Below are positions 36,945 to 50,349 of a stretch of 64,000 nucleotides of DNA, one piece after another. A program made the position numbers and the translations under genes. Location: NCBI GenBank assembly GCA_034401795.1, contig CM067370.1, positions 101,932,028 to 101,996,027 on the forward strand, read 5' to 3'. Within the stretch, counting starts at the first letter, position 1; each line of letters opens with the position of its first letter. The stretch is from Chaetoderma sp. LZ-2023a (Eukaryota > Mollusca > Caudofoveata > Chaetodermatida > Chaetodermatidae). Below the pieces are notes generated by a model. It was not told the origin of the DNA. It saw only the letters and a list, made by a program, of their open reading frames with translations, and made no database searches.

Positions 36945-37235
36945 TAGCTTTCTCAGAAGCTCACACATATATCACGTATAATTATGGCAGATCAAAGGAA
37001 ATGTTATTTCCAGGTGAGCGATAGTTTCACGGGTTACGGACCATTTCACCGGGAATGGCATTATAATTTACAATGTGATATTGATATAAGAAAAGCCGAC
37101 GGAAGTGAAAATTAAATTAGCTATTTTTTTCTTACGAGGAGCGCCGCCATATTGTCACAGATGTGTACTGCTTTCCCGCCCTAATATGTAACGTTGACGA
37201 TGTACTAAGTAGGTATCAGCTTGTATTAGAAAAAG
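36945..37235 (+). repeat. Dispersed repeat C, copy 2 (partial)
   Basis: It covers the right half of the repeat only. It keeps an ATG followed nine codons later by TTCCAG|GTGAGC (36,984-37,019), then AAGCCGACGGAAGTGAAAAT and GCCGCCATATTGTCACAGAT. Confidence 0.75.
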
Positions 37236-37817
37236 TCGGGGTCGGAATTAGGATGGGGCCGACTGGGAAGCTGCAAAGCAACATCCACACAAATACGGAC
37301 CTCTATAAAATAACAGCAGTATTCCACCCATTATAAGGATATTATTCAACACTTATAATACAAGAAATTGCTTAAACCAGAGTAGCAAATTGTGTACATT
37401 GTTCGGGAAGAACCCTGGAAACCACCTCAAATAGGGTTGTGGGGTATAGAGGCACCGTTTTCTCCTGAGTGGTGGAATCCCAAGATAACATTCAAAACCT
37501 CCTCAAACACTGGCCAGGACCTCCACATTCCTATAGGTCTGCTCGTTCTAGCGGATTTGTAGTATATTAATATTTACTTCTACGATACTGCATCAGTCGA
37601 ACTGCATCATTCGAAAATGGGGCCTTCAACTGGCAAGTGGTAAACTGTTGTGATATATTAACTATAGTTCGTTAGTCGAGTGTGTGAAGCCATTGCCAAA
37701 GGCAGCAATGACTTGTTCAAAATACACAGCTGTACGTTTTGTTTTGATTCTGAAACATGTAAAGTTATTTGTGAGCTTTACTGTAGACGGGCTCGTAAGA
37801 CCGATTACTGGACCTTT

Positions 37818-38138
37818 CCAGGTTTAGCTATGCCCCGCCCATCTCTATCTAAGCTCCACCCACACATCGTCCGTGTTGGGATCGATCGATCTCTGAACTT
37901 CCTGACTATCAATTTCCAGAAATCTATACAGGTAATATCAGCAACACAGCACCCGGTCAAATTAGTTTCAAAATATTCAACAGCATGTTTCTTAAATAGC
38001 AAACACATACAATTCATACAACGTGTCGGACTATTAAGAGTTAAAGACGGGTTGAATCGAATCATTCATGACGTCATGTATTACGCCAGCATACACTTCG
38101 CGTAGTTGATTATCACGTCATATGATTGAAGAAATGGA
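37818..38138 (+). repeat. HP-A repeat, left hairpin arm deleted
   Basis: The left block with GATCGATCGATCTCTGAACT is intact, the hairpin's left arm is lost (37,935-37,955), and TGACGTCA lies at 38,069-38,076. The terminal AAACTGG has decayed to AAATGG. Confidence 0.75.
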
Positions 38139-39011
38139 TTCATGATTGGCTTTGAAAATACATCTTAGCGCGAAAACAAGACTTACATAATGTCAGCTGA
38201 TCAGAGCGCGTTTATGGGCATACTACCTATAGCTATTGTATAGGACACACTGTAATCACATATTGATCAAATCCTAAACTCTCACAAACTGTATACAGCG
38301 TATATTGTATTTCTAACGAGGTGATGGCATGCATTTATTTGAATTGCATACTGCTGCTACCTAACAGCTGTTTGTGAGTGTTATTACTGGAACGGACGGA
38401 GACCATTCAAATAGCAACAGCTTAGCAACACAGTCTTGGTGGGTTTGGCTGGTGAAGAATGAGGTTGTATGGTTAGGTAGTGTGCTTGAGGCTGGTGATT
38501 GGACTTAGCTGAGTGACTGGCTGAAATGGTGATATGGATTTGAAGAAGCTATAGATTCCCACCTGCACCTGCAGATGTATCGCGGCCCATAATGGCTCAG
38601 GAATTCTATGCGTGTCAAGCGTATAGTAAGTACCATTAGTGAAATAGCTTTGCTAAATTACGCAATCAGTTGTACTAAGTGTGTATGCGTGATCGCCGCG
38701 CTGCTCTTGTCCACCTGACCCTTGATGGCCTGAAGACTCGGCGTGTCAACAGACAATGTAATGCTTATTATTATTGGTGATTATATCTCAGAACCTGCTG
38801 GGAAACGGAATTTTTGCCCACCCCACCCCACCCCACCCCTCCCCACTGACCACAACCCACAGACCTTTCCATACCTGCCTAGTTGTGCCTAATCAGGCTA
38901 CAACATGATGCTCCGTCTATGCTAAATCGTCGAACATTTCAAATGCAGTGACTTCCATCCAAGTCATATCTAATGCAGCGACGAGCTATAGCGGGCGTGA
39001 TAATGGAGGAA
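38139..39011. other. Stretch without recognised gene
   Basis: A (CCCCA)n-like tract lies at 38,818-38,845. No supported exon or repeat otherwise. Confidence 0.35.
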
Positions 39012-39382
39012 TCCAGTTTTAGCTATGCCCCGCCCATCTCTAGCTAAGCGCCAACCACGCTTTGTCCGTGTTGGAATCTATCGATCGCTGCACTCTCTGA
39101 ATCTCAATTTCCAGAAAACTATACAGGTTAGCTGTTGAGTATTTTGAATCTAATTTGACTTGGCGCTGTTGCTGCATATGGCACCAACATCGCCCAGTCA
39201 AATTAGTCTAAAAATTATCGACAGAATGTTTATTAAATAATAAAGACATACAATTCGTATAACATCGGACTATTAAGCGTTTATGATGGACTAAATCGAG
39301 TCATTCATGCTGTAATTAATTATAACGTCAACATATGCGTCACGTAGTTGATTATGACGTCATATTATAGATGAATAAACTG
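39012..39382 (+). repeat. HP-A repeat, full length
   Basis: CCAGTTTTAGCTATGCCCCG start, hairpin 39,130-39,222, TGACGTCA at 39,355-39,362, ending AAACTG. Confidence 0.85.
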
Positions 39383-39557
39383 AAAAGTCCCATTAAGAAA
39401 TATGTATACAGTAAGTAAAACCTGTCTATAATGAACACATTAGGTACCATTTAAAGTGGTCACATAAGACAGGTGGTAAGCTAAGACAAGCCATTTCAAG
39501 ACTCCAGGACGTTGGTCATCATCCGAAGAATCTGAAATATCCGAGAAATTGAGTATT

Positions 39558-39927
39558 CCAGTTTATCCATCAATCATATGACGTCATAATCAACTACGGG
39601 ACGTGTAGGATGACGTGATGATCAATATAATCAATAACCTCATGAATGACGTAGCTAAGTTCGTCACGAACGCTTAATTGATGACTGACTAAGCGTTGTT
39701 CTAGGAATTGTATGTCTGTACTATTTAATAAATATGCTGTTGAATATTTTTGAAACTAATTTGACTGGGCACCAGCACTCAGTCAAATTACATTCAAAAT
39801 ATCCAACAACTTACATGTATAGTTTTCTGGAAATTGATAGTCAAGGAGTTCAGAGATCGAGTCATCACAACACGGGCGAAGTGTGGGAGGAGCTTAGTTA
39901 AAGATGGGCGGGGCATAGTTAAACTGG
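39558..39927 (-). repeat. HP-A repeat, reverse, full length
   Basis: Ends CCAGTTT and AAACTGG. The hairpin (39,738-39,810) has a short stem (TTTGACTGGGCACCAGCACTCAGTCAAA). Together with the copy at 39,012 it forms an inverted pair separated by 175 bp. Confidence 0.85.
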
Positions 39928-40495
39928 ATTCATACATTGGGGCACTCCAAAAAATAAGGAGAACTTTACTAAACGCTGAACCAAATGAGTTCAATAGTTT
40001 TTGGGAAACGGACCTGGACAATCAAACAAACAACTGGAATCAAGTGAAATGCCTTCGCTCCCATATATGGCGAGGACAAATTTAGTCAGATTGCTTTCAT
40101 AGCAATAGGCCGATGCGTGATTTTAGGTATCGATTGGATACGACCACATAATTGACATGCCTCTGTCAAAATTAGGCATACTCCAATTAAGACATTTTAA
40201 TCATATGTCCATCATACAAATAATGCATAGTGATATTAAAGTGAAACTAACCACTTAGAAAAATAATCGATTGCATAAAGTTTGGCGATTCTTTGCTTCG
40301 ATATATGTCAGAAGTGTAGATGGTCAATAGATGCTCGTGAATTCTATAAGTGTCAAAGGTATGGTAAGTAACCTACCATTATTGAACCTTTGCTGATGCT
40401 GGCAAGCACATTTGCTTTTGTACGTGAGGTTTCAACGAACCAAGAACAGGGGCTTTCAGCCTCTGCATCTTTTGTTCAGAATAGCTGCCATATTA

Positions 40496-40581
40496 ACTGG
40501 GTCATTCGTGCCTTAATTGATCATGACGTCATCCTACACGTCACGTAGTTGTTTATGACATCATATGACTGATGGATAAAC
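40496..40581 (+). repeat. HP-A right-end fragment
   Basis: Only the last part is present: TGACGTCA at 40,524-40,531, CACGTCACGTAGTTG, and an AAACTGG end. Confidence 0.75.
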
Positions 40582-40624
40582 TGGCAAAGTCCATTCACAT
40601 GTGAGAGACTGTGAGTCTGAAAAA

Positions 40625-40722
40625 ACACAGGCTGCTGTGGTTCTGACCCGCCCCATTCTACATCCCTGATAATGCATGCTGTGGTTCTGACCCGCCACAT
40701 TATACATCCCTGATTATGCATG
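40625..40722 (+). repeat. Tandem duplication, about 49-bp unit
   Basis: TGCTGTGGTTCTGACCCGCC occurs twice, 46-50 bp apart, each time followed by CAT-rich sequence and ACATCCCTGAT. Confidence 0.8.
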
Positions 40723-40811
40723 TTACTGGGCCAATACCAGGCCAATTCAGCAGGGTATATTCGCAAATTACCGGCAGACTAATCTCCAGTATTAGGTGGC
40801 GGTGGTGAGGA

Positions 40812-40833
40812 GGGGGGGGGGGGGGGGGGGGGG
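40812..40833 (+). repeat. Poly-G run (22 G)
   Basis: A homopolymer of 22 G on the plus strand, preceded by GGTGGTGAGGA. It can form a G-quadruplex in principle and is also a likely site of length error in the assembly. Confidence 0.85.
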
Positions 40834-40865
40834 TGTGTTGCTGGTTGAGTATGTGAGTACGGGAA

Positions 40866-41610
<745 letters not shown>

Positions 41611-41712
41611 AGAGCATTTCTAACTCGTATTTCGTATTTTCTTTATTACACTCAGGCCGTGACAACGGCATATGATGATTATTTGTACATTGACAATGGC
41701 GGAGGAAATACA

Positions 41713-41713
41713 A

Positions 41714-41810
<97 letters not shown>
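41713..41810. repeat. (ATT)n microsatellite
   Basis: About 32 ATT units with one TATATATT interruption. Confidence 0.95.
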
Positions 41811-41811
<1 letters not shown>

Positions 41812-42247
41812 CCATCTCCGCCGCGCTGCCGACGAGGGATACGACAGTGGGATCGCTTACATAATAATGATAACAACAATAATCAATTTATTATTCTATT
41901 TTGGACCACTATACCCAGTGTTTCAGGCAGTATTAAAGGAGAACTAACTTCATATAACAGTTGTTCAGCTGATCTAACACGTCATTCGTAAACGATAATA
42001 TAATATTATTATTAAGGTTATTATCATGCCGCTAAAGAAAGCTATTCAGGCTTGAGTAGTTTAAACGTGGGTACAGATAAGGGAATGTAACAGGATGGGA
42101 AGGATATGGAATCTATAAACTATAATCTATCGTACAAGCTATCGCATTTGAGATGAGATTAGCATCGCTTTAACAATGATGACGATGGATGTTTGGGTTG
42201 ATGGATAACTCGGGTGTATGATTGGGTGAGAAGATGGATGAATTAGT

Positions 42248-43021
42248 CTAGCTGTTTAATTTTTTGGATGCTAACAAGTATTTGGAGAGTTTGATAAGGA
42301 GCGGTTTATTGCATAGTGCAAACAATCCTTTAGTTTTCTCGGTATTAGGGTTTTCTGTATAGAATCGTGGTATGAATTTCTGTCTTTGTCTATTGAATTT
42401 AGCGCATGAGAAAAGAAAATGCATCTCATCTATGCAGTTGCATTCAGAACACAATCTTTCTGATCTGTCAATACCTGGCCATCTTTTGGATTCAATCGCT
42501 AGTTTGTGGTTAAGTGTTCGGAAATGACATAAGATAAGAGCTTCTCGGTACGGTAGGATTTTTAAATATTTCTCAAAAACTATATTCAATTTGATCTGTC
42601 TATAGAATGTCAGACGTGACGATTGGTTTATGGTTGCTTTCCACTCATCGGTATATTGTTGTTCGAGGACTCTTTTTGTGTTGGTGATTACTTGTGCGGT
42701 GTTTATTTCCTCCTGGTAGAACAAGTCTGCCTGACCAGTTATTTCTAGAATTAATTTGATTGTTTTAATCCATTTGATTTCAATATCTCGTTCTCTTGAG
42801 AATTCTAATGCTAGGTAGTACTGTATTGATGACAGTTTCCCATACCCAGCGTTTACCAACCCAGCCCAGAACCTGACCATATTACATTTTATAGTTATAT
42901 TGTGTGGCAGTTGGCCCAATTCGCCATGTATCATGGCATTTGGTGTGGATTTCTTAAAGTGTAATGCATTTCTGGCGGTTATTTTCGAATCCCCACACTT
43001 CCGAGGCATACAGTAAGACAT
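42248..43021 (-). pseudogene. Retrotransposon C-terminal region
   Basis: A 257-residue frame with CHFRTLNHKLAIESKRWPGI followed by LCSECN...DEMHFLFSC. It is similar along its length to the fragment at 3,872-4,465, so the two insertions belong to one family. Confidence 0.8.
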
Positions 43022-43316
43022 GTGTTATCATTGTGTCGAATAAATAATTTTGTACGTCTATTGGGATGTCATGCTCTTTTATTTTACTTAGTAAAGAGAA
43101 AGTGGCTTTGGTTGCCTGTTTAACGTTCCAAGTCTTACAGCTAACAAAGCTTCCGTTTTGTCTGAGACAGACACCTAAATAAATAAATTCATCCACAATC
43201 TCGATAGGGTGCTCTCCAATTTTAAAATGTAATTCTGTCTGCTGCTTACGTTTGGAAATTATCATGACTTTAGTTTTTGTTGTGTTAACATGTAGTTTCC
43301 TGGCAGTACAATAGTC

Positions 43317-44044
43317 TTAAACGACATTTAAGGCACGTTGCAGTGCCGTAGGAGAATCCGCCATGAGTATTGTGTCGTCTGCATATAGCAGTATTGCAAG
43401 GTAAAGAAATAGATTTAAGTAGAATTCTGCCTGTTGGGTTAATGAGCTAAGACCGGATATTCCGTGTTCTGTTAAATATTCTTCTAGATCGTTCAAAAAG
43501 ATTGAAAATAAAAAGGGAGATAAGATTTTTCCTTGTCTTACACCAGTGTTGCACACAAAGTAGTCTGAGTCAATATTATTGTATGCGACGAACGACTTAA
43601 TTCTTGTACATACTATATATAACAGTAAGGCATTTTCCAATTATGTTAGTTTTAATAAGCTTATTCCAAAGGCACTGCCTCCACACTGTATCAAATGCCT
43701 GTCGAAAGTCGATGAAGCAAAAAATAGAGTTTCTTCCTTTGCGCAAATAATAGTTCTTTTATTAAATACAGAGAAAAAATAGTATCTAGTGTAAACTTTC
43801 CTTTTCTAAAACCGGTTTGCGATTCAGAAATAATTTCATACTTTTCTGAATATTTATTTAGTCTTTTGTTTAATATCGAGGTGACCAGCTTTCCCATACA
43901 GCTAAGTAATGTTATTGGGCGATAATTTCCCGGTTCTTTTTTTATATTTTTATATATAGGGATTATTTTTCCTATTAACCACACTTCAGGCATGCACCCG
44001 CTGTCTAAGATTAAGTTAAAGAGTTTCTCATAGATATGAATCAT
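43317..44044 (-). pseudogene. Retrotransposon reverse transcriptase core
   Basis: The first frame (44,044-43,691) has the fingers: NYRPITLLSCMGKLVTSI and SQTGFRKGK. The second (43,640-43,317) has GVRQGKILSPFLFSIFLND and LLYADDTILMA, the catalytic YADD. The segment carrying the first catalytic Asp lies at the frameshift between them. Downstream, EFIYLGVCL (near 43,190) marks the thumb. Confidence 0.85.
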
Positions 44045-44716
44045 TAGGTCTACAGTAGCTTTAATATATTCATTACTTAATTGGTCAACTCTCCCTCCCT
44101 TGTTTCAAACGTTTGAGTTCTTCGGCGATCTCGTTTTGCGTAATAGGTACATCGAGTTCTTTACAGTCGGGAATTTCAATTTCATGGCTTATGTCGTCTA
44201 TTTCCGTAGATTCATTGACTGACTTAAAGTATTCTAAGAGCTTATCTATCTCGATTCGTGAATCGTCAGTTTTCTTGTGTTTACTGTTAACTAACTTCCA
44301 GAAGGTGTTTGTGTCCGTTTTGTGTCGGTTGCGCAGCTTTGTGTGTAATTGTGGCGCATGTCTTTTGAGTACCGCCTAAATGCTCGTTTGTACTGGTCGC
44401 TAGCCTCTTTAAGTCTTTGATAGTTGTTTTCAGTTTTGTTAAAATTATATCCTTTTCGCGCTGTGTGGTATAGTTGGCGTTTCTGGGAGCATTCTTTGCC
44501 GAACCACGTTTGGTTATTAATTGTACGTATACTTTGGTAGATGTTTTCCTTGCCGAATGTCTTTTGCGCACTGTCAATAAACAGATCGCTTATCATATTC
44601 ATTATTACGTTGATATTTTCCTGGTCAGCTAATTCTATCTGGCTTAATTTTGTCTTAATTTCCTTAAGCGTATCAGAGCTTAGGTTTTGCACAAACATTT
44701 CTTGTTTATGTGGAAC

Positions 44717-44750
44717 TCAGTGGATTCGTTTGTTGGTGTTCGCCTGCTGT

Positions 44751-44829
<79 letters not shown>

Positions 44830-44836
44830 CGTCGTC

Positions 44837-44873
<37 letters not shown>

Positions 44874-45729
44874 TTGTTGTCGTCGTTGCTGCGGGTTATA
44901 CATATGTGAAGTGCGCAGTGTATGTCTGAAATTAGCGGACCATAGTCGTATGCCTCAAATTCTTGTATTATTTCAATAAATTTCCTATTTGCTATCAGAT
45001 AATCTAATACAGTTCCATGTCTACAGGTCGCTTTGTCCATTGCCGCGTCTTTACCTAGTCTGCCATTTATATTGAAGACGCAGAGATTTTTGCATAGCTG
45101 CAATAACTTTCGACCATTGCAACTCAGTAGTGCTTGGCATTGGCTGTGTCTTTCTATGGGGAACCCATTGAATGACAATTTTTGGAGTTCTTCATTTGCC
45201 CAATCGTCTACTCTAAACTGTTGGATTGTAAACTTATCATACATTTCATAATCACGATGTGATTCAGTTTCTGCATTAAAATCTCCAACTATGCAGATTA
45301 ATTCATACTTACTGCTAAGAGCTAGATAATCTTGTTCAATTTTGTCAAACGCTTCGTTTGAGTAATATTTGGACGATTCTGGCGGTATATATACAATGCC
45401 TATTAGTATGTCTTTGTTATTACAAACGATGCCCTTTTTATATGTATCCACATAACGAAATCATTATCTGTATCTGGATCTGTGATATGAATATATTTTG
45501 CAAGACTGCTTTTGACCAATAAACCTAGTCCACCAGAGGAGCCCGTCCCTTTTCTTAGTTTGACTAACAAATCGTAGTTTGCTATAGACACGTGGTCTGT
45601 TTGATTTATTTTTAATTCGTTCAAACAGATAATATCATGCGCATTTACAAAGCTGTGAAATTCCGGGAATTGTTTTTTCGATCTAATACCGCAAACATTT
45701 AGGCATGCAATATCCAATACACTGGGCAA
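44717..45729 (-). pseudogene. Retrotransposon apurinic-type endonuclease
   Basis: Motifs in order are LNVCGIRSK, ICLNELKI (the Glu metal ligand), GIVYIPP, VGDFNAE, LDYLIAN and SDIHCAL (the catalytic Ser-Asp-His triplet of this fold). A frameshift near 45,440 splits the domain in two. The second frame runs on through an ATT/GAC microsatellite, which would add a long Asp/Asn tail. Confidence 0.85.
44755..44890. repeat. (ATT)n and (GTC/GTT)n microsatellite
   Basis: About 25 ATT units (44,755-44,829), then GTC and GTT triplets (44,830-44,890), inside the retrotransposon. Confidence 0.95.
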
Positions 45730-45844
45730 AGTATTCCTTATAGGCCCATTATATTGGTCGCTATTTGGGTCGACAAACGTATTTACATCGGGGTGGAGAG
45801 CATTAGGTTTTCCGGGTAAATAAACATTTCATTAGTTAAATTAA

Positions 45845-46100
45845 CTGCATCATCAATAGTCGTTGCAGTAGCAACAGTTGTATCAGCACTAGCATTAGCA
45901 TTAGCAGCAGTTGTTCCAGCAGCAACATCAGTAATAATATTAGTAGCAGCAGTAGTGGTAATAGCAGCAGCAGCAGTAGTGGTATTAGCATTAGAAACAT
46001 GAGCAGAGGTTGTGGTAGGAGCAGTAACACCGTCAGTATCGGCAGTAATAATAGCCGTAGCAGTAGTGGCAGTAGTAGCATCAGTAATAGTAATAGCATC

Positions 46101-46153
<53 letters not shown>

Positions 46154-46155
46154 TG

Positions 46156-46209
<54 letters not shown>

Positions 46210-46373
46210 ACATCAGTAGCAGCAGTAGCAGTAGTTTCAGTGCTGGTGGTAGCAGTGGTAGAGGTGTCAATAGTCAGAGTAGGTACGTTATGGACAGTAT
46301 TTTTGCATAAATATGTACAATGGTTACGGTTATATCAGCATGCGTACGTGCAATATTGTTGTTGTCGTCGTCG

Positions 46374-46410
<37 letters not shown>
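45845..46410. repeat. Triplet-repeat field (AGT/AGC/GTA/TTG)
   Basis: More than 400 bp of mixed AGC, AGT and GTA triplets (45,845-46,275, purest at 46,100-46,208), then (TTG)n at 46,353-46,410. Every frame is open for long stretches with no protein-like content. Confidence 0.95.
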
Positions 46411-46412
<2 letters not shown>

Positions 46413-46629
46413 TTGGTGGTGGTGGTTGTGGTAATACTTCTGGAAAATGATTTGTTTATATTGCGTGGTTCACTTATCTGCGCGATGAATAGCGGGTTTA
46501 GTCTCTCTAACCGCGCTGGGATAACTAGTCTGTCGTGACTCACAAGTAAATTGACAAGTTCAGATGTTTGCGTGAGTTCCAGTCGGTGATGGGTATCCCA
46601 GCGTCCATCCTATGCATTCATCTGCGGAG

Positions 46630-46791
46630 AAGACTATTGTTCAAATTTACAACTGAAATGCCTCACTCGATACATTAAGCGGTTATTTCAGTTGTAAAAT
46701 TTCAAAAATAGCATTCTCTTGGTCTACGAATTGATATTTGTATGAAAAAAATCAAAATTTTGTTGACAGAATTTAAGTGTTAAAGGGTTAA
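46630..46791 (-). repeat. HP-B, right part
   Basis: The inner palindrome is weakened (CACTCGATACATTAAGCGGT). The right arm is L-type and ends GGGTTAA, so the copy is reverse-oriented. The left outer arm is missing. Confidence 0.7.
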
Positions 46792-46984
46792 CTCGTTAAT
46801 GGCAAAAATTCAGTGGTGCATTGTCCATTTGCTGACCAAAAATAAGACTTGGGGGCTGGGGCACATACCCAGGTTAGGATGGCCAAAAATAAAAAGAATT
46901 AAATTGTATAATAATAGAGACTTAATAGATGTAGCGTGATATACGGAATCAGAATAAAACCAAGAATATGACACGGCATGTAGA

Positions 46985-47545
46985 GATATTCTGGTACCGA
47001 ATATAGTACATTATTGGAATTTGACAATGGTATGCCACTACTAAATTGCATATGACGAAATTACTGTATAGTAAACATTTTTTAAGCCTTTGATACTTTA
47101 TTAGCGTATTCATATACGTATCTAACCATATGGGTGAACTTCTGGGGTGGAACCTATTGCAAACAGTGTGGTACAGAAAATCGTTGATCTGACAGAATTT
47201 GCGCCAATTTTCGGTATGGAATTGTGTACTACGAAATTACGTTCCTGTAGAATTTTTTTTTAATTCGGAATACAACTAGCATATTTCCCATAAGTATTTG
47301 TGGGTGAAATTCTGGGGTGTGGGGTGGGGGGTGGGGGTGTCTATGGGGCTAAACATACTAAGACAATAGGGCACTGAAAACAGGGAATCACCGGAGATTT
47401 AGCAAATTTTCGGCATGAAATTGTGCACTACGAAATTACTTCATGGTAAAATCCTTTTTAACCTCAATCCATTACTTCAGTAGCGTATTGATATGTCTAT
47501 CTAACTATATGCTTGAAATTCCGTGGAAGAATTTCCTGTAGACGT
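46985..47545 (+). repeat. Degenerate tandem repeat, about 190-200-bp unit
   Basis: Three successive units carry the same ordered words: AATTTTCGGTATGGAATTGT, TACGAAATTAC, then CGTATT.ATAT, TATCTAAC.ATATG and GAAATTCTGGGGTGG. They start near 47,000, 47,210 and 47,400. Confidence 0.7.
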
Positions 47546-48236
47546 TCTTAACTTAGCACATGCATAGGCCTACACTTTCACTTGATTTCTGTATTCAACA
47601 ATCTGCTACAATATTATTGACTGCAGTTTTGACTGGAAATTTGGAACATTGGTAGTCTATCAATACTGCCACATAATTGCATTGACACTACATGGATTTA
47701 TTCCCACAGATGGATTAAAGACAAAAGAATACTACTGACAATCACACATCCATTATTCATTCGCATCCCGCGAGTTCTCTCGAGAAATGTATCTTGTATG
47801 TAGGGGCCTATTGAGTAGCCATTGACGTAGTGATTTCACGATCCACAGTGTTGTTTTTACAGTCCGCTACGGATATAGACTGGGTCCCGGTCTGTCTGGT
47901 ATCCAAAGTTGAGTCTGTGTAACAGTCTAGTCGTTGTGATAACGTAAGCAGATGACCGGTCATTACATTAGAATTGTAGTTTCGAGGAAGCCAAGCCTTT
48001 ATTTTTATATGGATCCATTATTGTTAGCGAACTCTGTCTACTTTTTCGCCCTCTACAATATTATTATGTATGTTTTTCTTTTGAAATTTACCACACACAT
48101 AGTACGCCTCAAGACTGTCTGTAACAAGTCTGTAATTTTTACCCTATCTCGAATGCAACAAATGTGAATCATACTATAATACAATACGGGAAAGGTTAAA
48201 CAGACATGGTACATCATCATCGTCCTCATAATTTAT
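47546..48236. other. Stretch without recognised gene
   Basis: A 71-residue plus frame (47,952-48,167) is hydrophobic but has no supporting context. Nothing else recognised. Confidence 0.35.
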
Positions 48237-48473
48237 AACCCTTGTATTACCTAAATTTAGCCAACAATATAAAAAAAATTGTGCTTATTGAGTGCCTATT
48301 TGCAAGCCAATAGACGACTGTTTTGAAGAGTTACTATTGGAATGACTGGCTCAATTATCGAGCCAGTCATTTCAGTGGTGAATTTTCAAAAACTATCTTC
48401 TCTTGACCTGCAAATTAACATCCTCAAGATCACTGTAGAGGCCGGTTTGGCGGCCTCCTCATGAAAGGGTTAA
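48237..48473 (+). repeat. HP-B hairpin repeat
   Basis: The inner palindrome CTGGCTCAATTATCGAGCCAG is near perfect. The right arm is R-type (GAGGCCGGTTTGGCGGCC) and ends GGGTTAA. Confidence 0.8.
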
Positions 48474-48784
48474 AATACAATAAGAGAAGGCTTACATGGA
48501 CAGTCGTTGTCGTTGCAATACTTAATACAGGTCTATGAGTACAAGTAGGTGGGTAGGGTGGGGTGGGCTACCAGTCAAAGTATTAAAAAGATATTCGTAT
48601 GGTTGTCTTTATCTGAGATATTGAAATTTCGGAGTTAAACATTCTAAAGGATTTTGTTAGAAAAACACACAATTGTGCCCAAGTAACTCACATCTTGGTG
48701 GCGGTTGCTTGAAATGACTTCCATAGGCCTAACGTTAGTCAATCGGTCACTGAATCCGGATGGTATATTAATACATTAACACCG

Positions 48785-49105
48785 CGCTCGTGTTGATATC
48801 GATGGATCTCTGAGCTTCTTCACTATCAATTTCCAGAAAACTATACAAGGACTATTTTGAAACCAATTTGACTGTGGCTTTGTGGCAGTAACATCGCCCA
48901 GTCAAATTAGTTTCAAAATATTCACCAGCATGTTTTGTAAATAGGAAAGACATACAATTCGTACAACGTGTCGGACTATTAAGCATTTAAGACGGACTAA
49001 ATCGAGTCAGTCATGACGTCATGATTGTGACGTCATCCTATATGTCACGTCGTTGATTAAGACATCATATGACGTACTATGATGGATAGACACCATGAAA
49101 ATGCC
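48785..49105 (+). repeat. HP-A repeat, 5' shortened
   Basis: It starts inside the GCGCTCGTGTTGATATCGAT block. The hairpin (48,850-48,925) has lost its tip. Two exact TGACGTCA sites lie at 49,014-49,021 and 49,028-49,035. Confidence 0.8.
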
Positions 49106-49313
49106 CATTAGCAAGTGGTATTAATTATCCTCCCTCCGTCAGAGGACGAGTATAGTGTATTCAGGGCAACAATCTATGATTGGCCTTGTTAAAATATGTG
49201 ACCTATAAATATGGTCTCTTAATACACGTGGTCCATATTGTGTGGGCCACGCATTACCAAGTGGTATTAGCCATGTAATGCTCAATTTGCTCATGACAAT
49301 TTCAATAGAGAGA

Positions 49314-49850
<537 letters not shown>

Positions 49851-49885
49851 ATCATAGAAAATGACTGTAGAATAAATAGCAAAGA

Positions 49886-50096
49886 CAATTCGAACAGCGT
49901 CTAGTCAAATTAGTTTCAAAATATTAAACAGCATGTTGATTAAATAGTAAAGACGTGCAATTCGCATACTTGACTGACGATTCAATGTTCCTGGTGGAGC
50001 TAGATACGTCATTCATTACACATTTTGATTGTGACGTCCAGTTACATCTGACCTAAATAATTATGACGTCATATACAGAAAAATCCATTATCATAG
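49886..50096 (+). repeat. HP-A right half
   Basis: It begins within the right hairpin arm (GTCAAATTAGTTTCAAAATA) and runs through TGACGTCA at 50,064-50,071. It is very similar to the right half of the preceding copy, which suggests a local duplication. Confidence 0.75.
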
Positions 50097-50097
50097 A

Positions 50098-50303
50098 AAA
50101 TGTCCTATGTCTAATTGCCGTCCAAGAGACCATTGTGGTTTTTCTTTTGCAATTTACTACTGGAATTATAGGATCGGTTATCCAACCAGTCATTCCAGTG
50201 GTAAACTTTCAAAACAAGTTCTGCGGCAAGTAGCTAATGCAAATGGACATTTCTCACGATCACCGGAAGAAGCCATTTGTGGTCAGTTTGATAGAGTGCT
50301 AAA
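50098..50303 (+). repeat. HP-B hairpin repeat at the left edge of the virus-like element
   Basis: The inner palindrome is decayed (AGGATCGGTTATCCAACCAGT). The right arm is R-like (GAAGCCATTTGTGGTCAG). It is the last AT-rich host repeat before the GC-richer region. Confidence 0.65.
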
Positions 50304-50349
50304 GTGGACATATAAGAGACGCCGCGCATGGGCGTGTGCTTGAGTACTT

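Larger units (their letters stand above)
42248..45729 (-). mobile_element. Non-LTR retrotransposon with endonuclease and RT (broken)
   Basis: Reading down the minus strand, parts appear in the family's usual order: apurinic-type endonuclease (45,729-44,717), linker (44,698-44,291), RT fingers and palm (44,044-43,317), thumb (43,265-42,954) and C-terminal Cys/His region (43,021-42,248). Frameshifts separate nearly every part, and an ATT microsatellite lies at the end of the endonuclease. Such elements nick the target DNA and copy their RNA into it. This copy is dead but near complete. Any upstream ORF1 (above 45,760) has been replaced by triplet repeats or never existed. Confidence 0.88.

Noticed and set aside
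45836..46434. Open frames of 89-144 residues on both strands
   Set aside because: They consist of Leu, Ser, Val or Asn runs from triplet repeats.
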